From assembly GCF_946222305.1 (NCBI RefSeq), contig NZ_CAMIHZ010000006.1:52007-116006 (forward strand): a stretch of 64,000 nucleotides of DNA, given 5' to 3'. Of the stretch, positions 19,106 to 27,931 are shown in pieces. Below the pieces are notes generated by a model that was given only the letters and a program-made list of their open reading frames with translations, had not been told where the DNA came from and ran no database searches. Numbering within the stretch: position 1 is the stretch's first letter; each line of letters opens with the position of its first letter. Source of the stretch: an uncultured Corynebacterium sp. Lineage in GTDB: Bacteria; Actinomycetota; Actinomycetes; Mycobacteriales; Mycobacteriaceae. Position numbers and translations under genes: made by a program.

Positions 19106-19777
19106 TTACTCCTCGTCCTTGCCCTCGGACTCCTCGGAGTCGCCTTCGGCAACCTCGCCAGCTGGAGCCTCGCCCTCGGCAGCCTCCTCCTCGGAGACCT
19201 CGCCTTCCTCGCCTGGCTCTGGGAGATCCTCCTCGATTGGCTCGATGACGTTGACGATCAGCATGTCTTCCTCGGATACCAGGGTTGCGTTGCCTGGGAT
19301 CTGCAGGTCGCCGGCCAGGATCTGGTCGCCGATTTCCTTGCCCTCGACAGAAACCTCGATCTCTTCTGGAATGTCCAGAACGTCGGCCAGAACCATAACG
19401 AAGTCGCTGTCCTGCATGACCTGGGAACCTGGAGCAGGCTCACCGGTGACGACAACAGGAACCTCAACCTCAACCTTCTCGCCGCGCTTAACGTTCAGCA
19501 TGTCAGCGTGGTCAACATCGAGGGTCAGGACGTTCTGGTCCACAGCCTTAATCATGACCAGGTGATCCTGGCCTTCAACCTCGAGCTCGATAACGGCGTT
19601 AACGCCCTCGTTACGCAGGATGGCCTGCAACTCTAGGATGTCGACGTGAACGTGCATTGGGTCCAGGTGGTTGCCGTATACAACCACTGGAACGCGGAAA
19701 TCGCGGCGCAGGCGGCGGGAAGCGCCCTTGCCGAACTCGGTGCGGACTTCACCCTTCAAGCGGGTCAATTCAGCCAT
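19106..19777 (-). CDS. rplY: 50S ribosomal protein L25 / general stress protein Ctc
   Basis: L25 binds 5S rRNA in the large subunit; this is the long Ctc form with an added C-terminal beta domain. The N-terminal 90 residues (LTRLKGEVRTEFGKGASRRLRRD) contact RNA, the middle part (DILNVKRGEKVEVEVPVVV-like) is the TL5 domain, and the last 45 residues are almost wholly acidic, ending in EESEGKDEE. Upstream in-frame ATGs exist to 19828, but ATG 19777 follows AAGGAG by 6 nt and matches the family N-terminus MAELTRL, giving 223 aa. It lies upstream of pth. Confidence 0.95.
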   Translation of the reverse strand: MAELTRLKGEVRTEFGKGASRRLRRDFRVPVVVYGNHLDPMHVHVDILELQAILRNEGVNAVIELEVEGQDHLVMIKAVDQNVLTLDVDHADMLNVKRGEKVEVEVPVVVTGEPAPGSQVMQDSDFVMVLADVLDIPEEIEVSVEGKEIGDQILAGDLQIPGNATLVSEEDMLIVNVIEPIEEDLPEPGEEGEVSEEEAAEGEAPAGEVAEGDSEESEGKDEE

Positions 19778-20293
19778 GTTGGTCTCCTTAACAAGTTGGT
19801 TACCCACAGGTAGTGGGTCTGTTTTCAACGTGTGGTGCTAAAACCGTGCCCATTGTTGCGGCGCCGTTTTTTTGGGGGCGGCGGGCAGCAGGCGGGCCTT
19901 AGCCTTAATTGTCATGAACTCGGTGCCACGGACGCAAGGGCTACCCGACTAGTTTCGTGCCATCGCCGCACTGTTTTTGCCGGGGCGGTCACTGGTGCGA
20001 TCACCCTAGCCAAGGCGGATGCGGGCATGAAAAAAGCCGCGAACTCTCGCGGCGTGAAAGCGTTCCCACACATCTTCGCCAACCTGCCGGAATTGCTTGT
20101 CCAGGCACAGAGAAGCTGAAGCTTAAAGTTCGTGGGTGTTATTCAGTCGCGCCGATAACGGCTAGTACCTTTATCCATGTGGGATTGCTCCACGTGGAGT
20201 TGGTACCGGCCCTCGCCGAGATCAACACCACATCTTACAGGGGTGTGGGGAAGGGGCCAAAATCGGCCGGGGTGCAGATATATCGTTTATTTC
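19778..20293. other. Gene-poor region upstream of rplY
   Basis: No convincing gene on either strand in about 500 bp. It must hold the rplY promoter (minus strand) and contains a strong minus-strand terminator at 20030-20053, which implies a transcript entering from higher coordinates. No tRNA-like T-arm is visible on either strand. Confidence 0.5.
20030..20053 (-). terminator. Rho-independent terminator, minus strand
   Basis: Read on the minus strand, GCCGCGA-GAGT-TCGCGGC forms a perfect 7-bp GC-rich stem with a 4-nt loop, directly followed by six T. It ends transcription coming from higher coordinates, where the only candidate is the weak ORF at 20294-20626 or an unrecognised small RNA. Confidence 0.75.
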
Positions 20294-20626
20294 TCAAGCA
20301 ACCGTACGGTTTGGATACCTTGTTCTTTCCGGTGGTGTTTTTACGGCAATTACGTAGGCTTTAACGACGTCCTCCAGGACCTCGCAACTACCATCGCCAC
20401 GGGCCAAATGGGTGTCCACTTTCGTCCCCTGCGGACCACTCACTAGCCCACACACCTTGCACAACGATTCTTTGCTGTCATCGATGCGTAAAAGATCTCG
20501 GGTTATAAGTCGCGGACAGGTAACCGACGCCCAGAGTTTCGGATACACGTCACCCACCGCGAAGCCTGCTGCCACGGCAGAACTGGCTAGAAACACTGAA
20601 GTCACAGCTCGGGTGCTGCATCGCAA
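20294..20626 (-). CDS. Hypothetical small secreted protein (weak prediction)
   Basis: A possible 110-aa product starting at TTG 20626. The N-terminus looks like a signal peptide: basic residues RCSTR, a hydrophobic core VTSVFLASSAVAAGFA and a polar mature part. The mature part has cysteines in TCPRL, LCKVCGL and GSCEVL. Support is weak: no ribosome binding site is visible and the start codon is TTG. In its favour, a good minus-strand terminator lies 240 nt downstream and otherwise has no gene. I recognise no family. Confidence 0.25.
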   Translation of the reverse strand: MRCSTRAVTSVFLASSAVAAGFAVGDVYPKLWASVTCPRLITRDLLRIDDSKESLCKVCGLVSGPQGTKVDTHLARGDGSCEVLEDVVKAYVIAVKTPPERTRYPNRTVA

Positions 20627-20872
20627 GAACTGCAAAATCAATTCAAAATCGGGGCGCTGTGTAGAGGTGCACAGCGCCAATTGTTCGAGAATGACAGTGA
20701 GTAGGGTTCGGCGTTTTTGTCAGGATGGTCGTTGGATCAGCGGGAAAAGGGAGGGGCAAAAGTACGTATAACGGTCTCCCTGCGCTGGTCTGAATCCGGC
20801 CAGGTTTCAGCTGACGGGGCTAGCAGTTTAGTTGATATTCTGGGCCCGTTATCGACAGTGAGGAAAACTCCC

Positions 20873-21817
20873 ATGGACACTCCATCTTTCGATGTCATTA
20901 TTGTCGGCGGCGGATTCGCCGGTAATGCAACAGGCGTAACTTTAGCGAGAGCACTACGGTCCGTAGCGATCTTTGACACAGGACGTCCGCGTAATCGTTT
21001 CAGTTCTCACGCACACGGTGTATTGGGACAAGACGGTGCCAATCCGCTTGAACTTCTTAGGCGAGGAAGCGAAGAGTTTTCTGCTTTCGGCGGGGCACAA
21101 TTCTCGGACGAAATCTTAAAAATTCAGGCTGTTGAGACGTCTGCTCCCCACGGAAAAACTCTTTGGGAGGTTCATTCTGCCCAGGGTAAAAAATATCGGG
21201 CTTCGCACGTTCTAGTGGCTACTGGCATCTCCGATAAGCTGCCCGCCGTCCCCGGTTTGGAGGACCTTTGGGGGCAACGTGTTTTTCACTGTCCCTATTG
21301 CCATGGATTTGAGATTCGCGACACGGATTGTGCAGTGATCGGAGGTCTCAACCCAGGATTTACTTTCCGGATGGCGCACATGCTGAGAAACTGGACGAGT
21401 CAATTGACGTTCTACACAAATGGCCTAGTTCTGGATGCTCAACAACGCGCCCTCTATGCTGCGCGCGGCGTGATTGTCGATGACACACCTGTTATAAGTG
21501 TTGAAGCGGACCAAAACTCACCTAGCGGAGTTGTAGTAAATGCAGAGTCAGGATGCAGTCGATTTGAATCCTGTTTTACAGGTCCAGACTTTCTCGCTAA
21601 CCATTCGCTACTGTTGGATGCAGGCTGCGAGCACGCCAATGGTTGGGTCCTACAAGACGGTGGTAAGACTTCGGTGCCTCGTCTTTGGTCAGCGGGAAAT
21701 GTCACCAGCTCACCTGACCAGATTAGTCAGGCGATGGGCAGTGCAGTGGCAACTGCCATCGCAATAGACCAGACGCTCCTGAACGATGAACTCGCCGCTC
21801 TGGCTTCCTCGTTCTGA
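20873..21817 (+). CDS. Thioredoxin reductase-like FAD/NAD(P) oxidoreductase with CPYC motif
   Basis: The 314-aa flavoprotein has an N-terminal FAD Rossmann motif VIIVGGGFAGNATGVTLA, the ATGISDKLP segment, a redox-active disulfide in HCPYCHGFEIRD near residue 140, a degenerate second Rossmann (AVIGGLNPGF, lacking the usual GxGxxG), and the C-terminal FAD motif LWSAGNVTSSPDQISQAMG. CPYCHG with an altered NAD(P) site is typical of thioredoxin-reductase-like dithiol oxidases such as GliT and HlmI rather than of TrxB (CAT/VC). The start ATG 20873 follows GAGGAAA. It has no partner gene; flanks are gene-poor and lower in GC than the core, which suggests acquisition. Substrate unknown. Confidence 0.8.
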   Translation: MDTPSFDVIIVGGGFAGNATGVTLARALRSVAIFDTGRPRNRFSSHAHGVLGQDGANPLELLRRGSEEFSAFGGAQFSDEILKIQAVETSAPHGKTLWEVHSAQGKKYRASHVLVATGISDKLPAVPGLEDLWGQRVFHCPYCHGFEIRDTDCAVIGGLNPGFTFRMAHMLRNWTSQLTFYTNGLVLDAQQRALYAARGVIVDDTPVISVEADQNSPSGVVVNAESGCSRFESCFTGPDFLANHSLLLDAGCEHANGWVLQDGGKTSVPRLWSAGNVTSSPDQISQAMGSAVATAIAIDQTLLNDELAALASSF

Positions 21818-22022
21818 ATCGGGTCAAAGCGAAAGGGGCCAGCGCCACTTATGGTTTTGGGGTCTCAACCGCATGACATCTCTCGTAGAAGCACTTAAAG
21901 ATTTGTGCACGCGAGAAGTTGAGGACGATGTTCCATCTTTGCGTGCTGAGTTGCGCCTTTTAAGGTGTTGAGGCTTCGGGCTCCATGTGGTGAGCTGCCT
22001 CAACCCATTTGCCTTGGTGACC

Positions 22023-23138
22023 TTACAGGTCGGGTGGGGTATTGGCAGTATCTGCTGACAAAGCGACCGCAGGGGTGTGCCGTGCCGCGATTGACCGCGC
22101 TGCAGAATTGATCATCGCTGTGATTGGCACAGCGAACAGGGCGCCCGCTAGGTGGAACAAGTACGTGCCCGCGGCGACCACAACAACTACCGCCAGCGGG
22201 TGAATGCGTACCGCATGGCCCATGAGGAATGGCTGCAAACCGTGCGTCTCAAGGAAGTGAACACCGATGACAATGAGAGTCATGATGATGGCGTGGGAAA
22301 GTCCACCGTCGACGAAGGCGATGAGCGCCGCGACGGCACCGGATGCCACGGCGCCGACAATCGGCACGAACGAGCAGATAAACACTACCGCCGTGATGGG
22401 GATAACCAGCGGGGTTCCTAGCATCCACGCGCCGATGCCAATGCCGAGCGCGTTGATGAAAGCCACGACGATCTGCATTCTGGCGTAGGCCTTGAGGGTT
22501 AACCACGCGGCCTCGCCCGCGGCGGTGATGTCCGGGCGCGACCGGCGGGGGAACAGGTTGATGAGGAATCCACTGATTTTCGCGCCGTCGTGTAGGAAGA
22601 AGAACGTGGCGATCAGGCAGATCAACAACGCGGCAAACGTGTCGATAGTCGTCGTTCCGGCATCGACCGCATTGGAATACAGCGAATGACTATTGGATTG
22701 CGCCCATTGACTGATTTGGGAGACCAAGCTTTCTTGATTGTGCGATCGCGGAACTTGAAGTGGTCCTTCGTGTACCCAGTCGGCAGCCGCCGTGGCACCT
22801 TCTTGCGCCTTGTCCGCCAGGCTCTGGTAGCTCGAGGCAAATTGGTTGATTGCAAATACGACGCCGAGCGTCACGAGCCCGAGCAGGCCAAACAAGCTGA
22901 CCAATGCGGATAGCGCTCGTGGAAAATGTAGTCTCTGCGTGAGGGTTTGGTGCACTGGCGAAAGTAGTGCTGCGAGGAGCGCGGCGATTGCCAAAGGGAT
23001 GATGACCAGCGAGATCTTACCGAGAGCTGAACCCGCTACCCACACCGCCGCGACGATGAGTAGGAGGCACAGCGACCAAGCTGCCGCCATCACCACGGGG
23101 TAGGGCATATCTTTAGATAGCCGTTGAGCGAACTTCAT
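22023..23138 (-). CDS. AI-2E family (PerM-like) membrane protein
   Basis: A 371-aa membrane protein with about eight hydrophobic segments: two close together at the N-terminus (AAAWSLCLLLIVAAVWVAG), a long soluble stretch (about 75-150), then five or six more, ending in a polar tail. The IGIGAWMLGTPLVIPITAVVFI segment and the PIVGAVASGA motif are typical of the AI-2E/PerM family. Despite the family name, actinobacterial members are mostly uncharacterised and transport is not proven. TATCAT on the minus strand ends 6 nt before ATG 23138, so the transcript is probably leaderless. Confidence 0.85.
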   Translation of the reverse strand: MKFAQRLSKDMPYPVVMAAAWSLCLLLIVAAVWVAGSALGKISLVIIPLAIAALLAALLSPVHQTLTQRLHFPRALSALVSLFGLLGLVTLGVVFAINQFASSYQSLADKAQEGATAAADWVHEGPLQVPRSHNQESLVSQISQWAQSNSHSLYSNAVDAGTTTIDTFAALLICLIATFFFLHDGAKISGFLINLFPRRSRPDITAAGEAAWLTLKAYARMQIVVAFINALGIGIGAWMLGTPLVIPITAVVFICSFVPIVGAVASGAVAALIAFVDGGLSHAIIMTLIVIGVHFLETHGLQPFLMGHAVRIHPLAVVVVVAAGTYLFHLAGALFAVPITAMINSAARSIAARHTPAVALSADTANTPPDL

Positions 23139-23294
23139 TCACCAATGATAACGCCGTCGTATGTCGTGGATTCGACATTGATTTCGGCAAGGTGGATCAG
23201 CTGGACAGAGGTGGTGCAAGGTGGATGGGGGTGCCAAGGGGGGGCGAGCGTGCAGATGCCGAGAGTGAGCGCGGACGTGGTGCAGATACAGCTG

Positions 23295-23338
23295 CGCCCC
23301 AGCCGATCCATATCCAACAATGGCCTGTGGCTGGGGCG
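23295..23338. repeat. 10-bp inverted repeat between prs and the AI-2E gene
   Basis: CGCCCCAGCC (23295-23304) pairs perfectly with GGCTGGGGCG (23329-23338) across a 24-nt loop that itself contains CCAT...ATGG. It lies 47 nt past the prs stop. No T-run follows on either strand, so it may be a Rho-assisted terminator or an mRNA-stabilising hairpin of prs. Confidence 0.6.
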
Positions 23339-23384
23339 AGCGGTGATCTATTCGCGGATGTTTGATCCGTTCGAAACCGGTGGT

Positions 23385-24356
23385 CTACTCGAACAGTGTA
23401 GTAACGGAGCCGTTTTCGAAGATCTCGTGAATGGTCTTTGCAACCAGTGGGGCGATGGACAGCACGGTGAGGTTGTCCCAACCCTCGGTGGATTGTGGCA
23501 GCGTGTCCGTGGTGATGATCTCACGGGCGCCACATTCGCTCAGGCGCTCGCGGGCAGGACCAGAGAATACACCGTGGGTGGTGGCGATGATAACGTCCTC
23601 GGCACCAGCTTCACGCAGTACGCCGACAGCACCAGCGATTGTTCCGCCGGTGTCGATCATATCGTCGAGCAGGACACACGTGCGACCCTTCACGTCTCCA
23701 ACCACGCGGTTAGCGGTGACCTTGTTGGCTACATCGATATCGCGGGTCTTGTGGATGAAGGCCAGTGGGGCATCGCCCAGAACGTTGGCCCACTTTTCTG
23801 CGACCTTCACGCGGCCGGCGTCTGGGGAGACTACGCACACGTTGTCTAGGTTGTAGTTGTCCTTGACGTAGTCGGTCAGGATTGGCATCGCGTGCATGTG
23901 ATCAACAGGACCGTCGAAGAAGCCCTGGATCTGATCGGTGTGCAGATCCACGGATACGATGCGATCAGCGCCGGCGGTCTTAAGCAGGTCTGCCACCAGA
24001 CGGGCAGAGATGGGCTCGCGGCCACGGTGCTTCTTGTCCTGGCGAGCGTAAGGGTAGAAGGGCAGCACAGCAGTGATGCGCTTAGCGGAGCCACGCTTCA
24101 GCGCGTCGATCATGATGAGCTGCTCCATCAGCCAGTTGTTGAGTGGCTGTGGGTGAGACTGCAGGACGAACGCATCCGAACCACGGACGGACTCTTCGAA
24201 GCGGACGAAGATCTCGCCGTTAGCGAAGTCACGTGCGGTGGTCGGGGTTACCTCGATGCCGAGTTCGCGGGCGACGGCGTGACCCAGCTCTGGGTGTGCA
24301 CGGCCGCTGAACAGCATAAGGTTCTTCTGGTTGTCGATCCAGTGAGTGGTTGACAC
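23385..24356 (-). CDS. prs: Ribose-phosphate pyrophosphokinase
   Basis: Makes PRPP from ribose-5-phosphate and ATP, for purines, pyrimidines, histidine, tryptophan and, in this group, decaprenylphosphoryl-arabinose. The 323-aa sequence has the N-terminal LMLFSGRAHPELGHAVAREL, the ATP region ARQDKKHRGREPISARLVADL, and the PRPP-binding loop CVLLDDMIDTGGTIAGA. Start is GTG 24356 after AGGAAGG. It lies 105 bp downstream of glmU on the same strand, the common actinobacterial pair. Confidence 0.97.
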   Translation of the reverse strand: MSTTHWIDNQKNLMLFSGRAHPELGHAVARELGIEVTPTTARDFANGEIFVRFEESVRGSDAFVLQSHPQPLNNWLMEQLIMIDALKRGSAKRITAVLPFYPYARQDKKHRGREPISARLVADLLKTAGADRIVSVDLHTDQIQGFFDGPVDHMHAMPILTDYVKDNYNLDNVCVVSPDAGRVKVAEKWANVLGDAPLAFIHKTRDIDVANKVTANRVVGDVKGRTCVLLDDMIDTGGTIAGAVGVLREAGAEDVIIATTHGVFSGPARERLSECGAREIITTDTLPQSTEGWDNLTVLSIAPLVAKTIHEIFENGSVTTLFE

Positions 24357-24461
24357 GTAAATTGGCCTTCCTGGCGCCTACATACGGATACTTGCACTTA
24401 GCATTCTCATGATATGTGCGTGACCAGCCATCCAACAAGAAACGGGGGCACGCAGCAGCTT

Positions 24462-25916
24462 CTAGTCGCCTTCGCTGCTTTCTGGTTTGTCTGCCGCTGC
24501 GGCTGCCTCGGCAGCGGCGGTGCCCGGTCGTTTGCGCTGCACCCAGCCTTCGATATTGCGCTGGTGACCGCCGGAAACCACTAGTGCACCGGGTGGAACG
24601 TCTTCCTTGATGACCGTGCCGGCACCCGAGTAGGCACCGTCTCCCACCGTCACTGGGGCGATAAACATCGTGTCCGAACCAGTGCGCACATGGTTGCCCA
24701 CCGTCGTGTGGTGCTTGTTCACGCCGTCGTAGTTCACGAACACGCTGGAAGCACCGATGTTGCTGAACTCGCCGATGGTGGCATCGCCCACGTAGGTAAG
24801 GTGCGGAACCTTGGAACCGCGACCAATGGTGGCGTTCTTGGTTTCCACGAATCCGCCGAGCTTGCCCTTCTCGCCAAGCGAGGTGCCTGGGCGCAGGTAA
24901 GTGAACGGCCCAACGTTGGCATCTTCACCGATCGTGGAATCGATACCGTGCGTGCGGATAACTTCCGCGCCGCGACCGACCTTGACGTTTTCCAAGGTGG
25001 TGTCCGGTCCGACTGTCACGTCATCGCCCAGCACCGTGGTTCCCAGCAGTTGCGTGCCCGGCAGGATGGTGACGTCTTGGCCGACCTCAACCTGCACGTC
25101 AATGCGGGTAGTGGAGGGGTCAACCACGGTCGCGCCAGCGCGCATCGCGGCCTCCACGGTGCGACGGTTCAGCTCCGCGCCGGCCTCGGCCAGCTGCACG
25201 CGATCGTTAACTCCGGCGAGCTCACGGGCATCCGAGGCCATGTGGCTGCGCACCGGATGGCCCTCGCTGCGGGCAATGCCCAATACATCGGTCAGGTATA
25301 GCTCGCCTTGGGCGTTATCGGTATCGAGTTGGCCCAAGGCACTGCGCAAAATGGCGGCATCGAAGGCGAAGACACCGGAGTTCACCTCGGTGATCTCCTT
25401 CTGGTCGTCGTCGGCATCCTTCTCCTCGACGATGGCGGTGACCTCACCATCTTCGGTGCGGATAATGCGACCGTAGCCGGTGGGATCCTCCTGGTGTACG
25501 GACAAAACCGTCACTGCGGTAGGCACCTGGGTGTGCGCTTCGTGCAGCCCCAGCAGGGTATCCGCAGTCAGCAATGGAACATCCGCGTTGGTCACGATGA
25601 TCGTGCCTTCAAAGTCCTGCAGGCTGCGGATACCGCACTGCACTGCGTGGCCGGTACCGTTTTGTTCTTCCTGCACCTCGGTGGCGATCGGGCGACCCAG
25701 GTCCTCGGCCACAGCCTCCACAGCTGGTCCCACTTGGTCCCGCCCGTGGCCGATAACGGTCACGATAGAAGCAGGATTGATCGCAGCGGCGGCGTGCAGA
25801 CTGTGTGACAGCAGCGTGCGCCCTCCGATTGCATGCAGAGTCTTTTGGGTCTTCGACTTCATGCGGGTGCCCGCGCCGGCAGCGAGGACAACGACTGCTA
25901 CGGGAGAATTTGCCAT
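24462..25916 (-). CDS. glmU: Bifunctional UDP-GlcNAc pyrophosphorylase / GlcN-1-P acetyltransferase
   Basis: GlmU acetylates glucosamine-1-phosphate and couples it to UTP, giving UDP-GlcNAc for peptidoglycan. The N-terminal uridylyltransferase shows VVLAAGAGTRMKS and NGTGHAVQ; the C-terminal left-handed beta helix shows repeated hexapeptide turns (IGRGSKVPHLTYVGDATIGE) with the acetyl-CoA region SGAGTVIKEDVPPGALVVSG. An upstream open frame reaches 26003, but ATG 25916 follows AAGGA and matches the family start (MANSPVAVVVLAAG), giving 484 aa. A short Ala/Glu-rich tail follows the helix. Confidence 0.97.
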   Translation of the reverse strand: MANSPVAVVVLAAGAGTRMKSKTQKTLHAIGGRTLLSHSLHAAAAINPASIVTVIGHGRDQVGPAVEAVAEDLGRPIATEVQEEQNGTGHAVQCGIRSLQDFEGTIIVTNADVPLLTADTLLGLHEAHTQVPTAVTVLSVHQEDPTGYGRIIRTEDGEVTAIVEEKDADDDQKEITEVNSGVFAFDAAILRSALGQLDTDNAQGELYLTDVLGIARSEGHPVRSHMASDARELAGVNDRVQLAEAGAELNRRTVEAAMRAGATVVDPSTTRIDVQVEVGQDVTILPGTQLLGTTVLGDDVTVGPDTTLENVKVGRGAEVIRTHGIDSTIGEDANVGPFTYLRPGTSLGEKGKLGGFVETKNATIGRGSKVPHLTYVGDATIGEFSNIGASSVFVNYDGVNKHHTTVGNHVRTGSDTMFIAPVTVGDGAYSGAGTVIKEDVPPGALVVSGGHQRNIEGWVQRKRPGTAAAEAAAAADKPESSEGD

Positions 25917-26050
25917 GGTGTTGGACGTCCTTGGATTTTCGGGAATTTTCGACACTATGTAACTTTCGAAGAAAACCGCAGCCACTAACAGCAACGGTTT
26001 CAACGAAGTATTTTTAGGCTTCCTACACTAGCCAACATCTGGGAGGGCAA

Positions 26051-27469
26051 CTACGCGAGCGAGCTCTTATCTACTGAGACATCGGGCAGCCGCTTCGCCA
26101 ATACCGCACCCAACAAGCCCAAACCGGCTAGCGCTGCCAGTGGCCATACCGGGTTGAATACCGCCAGCAGGGAGGTCACGGCACCCACAATCAGCAACAG
26201 CACGCCCATCAGGGTATTCGCCACGGAGACATAACGTGTGCGCTGGTCGCCCTCGGCCATATCCACCACATACGTGGAACGTGCAACGCGGATCGCGGCA
26301 TGGGCAAGGGAAACGACAAAGAATGCCACCGGCAGCCACCACATCAGGGCATTCGGCAACCAGCTGGGGGTGGCGTTGGGGGTTTGGGCGGCGTCGGAAA
26401 TAGAGATGAAAGCAGACAGAGCCACCGTGATCACCAAAACCACCGTGGCGAGAAGCGCCGCACCCGCCAACGTATTGCGGCTGGACACATCAGAGAGCCA
26501 CCCTGCCACGCGCCCGGCAAGCAGCGACGCCACTCCGGAGGCGATCACAAACGTACCCAGCCCCGTGAATAGCGCCGCGGCAACGGAGTTTCCGGCGCGC
26601 TCTTGGTTGGAAGCAGCCATGGCTACCAGGAAGGTCGGTGATAGTGCTGAAGTTAGCAGCAGTGTTCGCACCAGCACAAACATGCGGAAAGTCTTATCGC
26701 CCGCCAGCAACTCCCGGATGTCGTTGATTACCTCGCGTACGTACGCGCCGGGCGTTTGCATGGCTTCTTGGGCCTGCTCTTGGTCTTTCTTTTCTTCTCT
26801 TACTTGCTTTCTTACCGACGCCGACCCGCCCAGCTCCCGGATTCCCCGGAAGAACCACAGGCTCAGCGCCCACGAGGCGGCGGCGAGGATGAACAGGATC
26901 GCGAACAGCGTTGGGGTGAGCTTGGACTGCAGCGCTTGCAGCGCGATTCCCACGACGATCGCCACACCTCCGGAAACCGTGGTCGCGAACCCCGTCAAGC
27001 GGCCGCGGTAGCCCTTGGGGACCACGCGCCCGGCGATGTCCTTGCTGGTCAGAGAGACCAGCGCGCGGCATAGGGACAGCTGCGCCAAGCTGGCGAGTAT
27101 TAGGATTCCCGCGAGTGTGCCAGATGCGAAGAGCGCGGTCAGTGCCATAAAGAAGCACGCCAGCGCCTGGCCCGCGGATCCCAACAGCAGCAGCGGCAGT
27201 CGACGAGTGCGGGATTGGATCCAGGGGCGCAGCGCAGCTTGGGGCAGCATCGAGCCGGATTCGCGGATCGGCACCAGCAGGGGCAGAACCCAGGCGGGCG
27301 TGGCGACAAGGCCCAAGAACCACGGCAACACGGTCTTGGCGGAAACGATCTGATCGCCTATGTTCTGGGCGCCGAAGCCGAGGGAATAGCGCCCGGCGTT
27401 TTCTTCCACATATTCCAGATCGGACTCCGGGGGAGTGCCGATGAACTTGTGGGTAAAGGAATTCCACAT
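26051..27469 (-). CDS. MFS-type permease, unknown substrate
   Basis: A 472-aa protein with about 12 hydrophobic segments in two groups of six separated by a charged cytoplasmic loop (about 215-245, VRKQVREEKKDQEQAQEAM). A polar N-terminal 35 residues (HKFIGTPPESDLEYVEENAG) precede the first helix. The loop residues PKGYRGRLTGFATT after helix 4 resemble the MFS signature. I place the start at ATG 27469, after AAGG; the frame is open to 27655 but that extension lacks a binding site. It is next to the CRISPR locus but on the opposite strand, and nothing links their functions. Confidence 0.75.
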   Translation of the reverse strand: MWNSFTHKFIGTPPESDLEYVEENAGRYSLGFGAQNIGDQIVSAKTVLPWFLGLVATPAWVLPLLVPIRESGSMLPQAALRPWIQSRTRRLPLLLLGSAGQALACFFMALTALFASGTLAGILILASLAQLSLCRALVSLTSKDIAGRVVPKGYRGRLTGFATTVSGGVAIVVGIALQALQSKLTPTLFAILFILAAASWALSLWFFRGIRELGGSASVRKQVREEKKDQEQAQEAMQTPGAYVREVINDIRELLAGDKTFRMFVLVRTLLLTSALSPTFLVAMAASNQERAGNSVAAALFTGLGTFVIASGVASLLAGRVAGWLSDVSSRNTLAGAALLATVVLVITVALSAFISISDAAQTPNATPSWLPNALMWWLPVAFFVVSLAHAAIRVARSTYVVDMAEGDQRTRYVSVANTLMGVLLLIVGAVTSLLAVFNPVWPLAALAGLGLLGAVLAKRLPDVSVDKSSLA

Positions 27470-27931
27470 GTCGAGAACCTTAGTGGAGGTTCGCGACAGT
27501 CCAAGTTGGGGAGGGACCGCAGGAGGTGGCCGAGACGGGGGTTCGTGCTGTACTGAAGCGGTGGAGTTAGCACTGTACTTTGGGATAGAAGTTTTGTGGG
27601 GCAACGTGACAAACGAGTAAGCCGAAGCCTCTCCATCAAGTCGAGCAAGCCCCAATGAAAGGTCACGTCGCCAACCCCGAACTCTACCCCGTTGAGTGGG
27701 TGGACTGTCTAGGCAGACGGTGTCAGTAGATCGGAAGAATGATTCTATCTACTTACTAGTTTTAATGGAAAGTCGGAAAACCATACGGAAATGTTTTCCC
27801 TAGGGTAATGTGGCCCATGGCACTCCAATCACTGAAGTGCATTCAGCGTAAGACTCTCGTTAGACATTGAAATCCGTTTGACGAACGCCTGTTCGCTTTT
27901 GCTGTCACTACATTCCCCTCTAGGAGAACTC

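Noticed and set aside
21873..21971. Possible 32-codon gene after the thioredoxin-reductase-like gene
   Set aside because: No binding site and no structural pattern in the peptide; probably chance.
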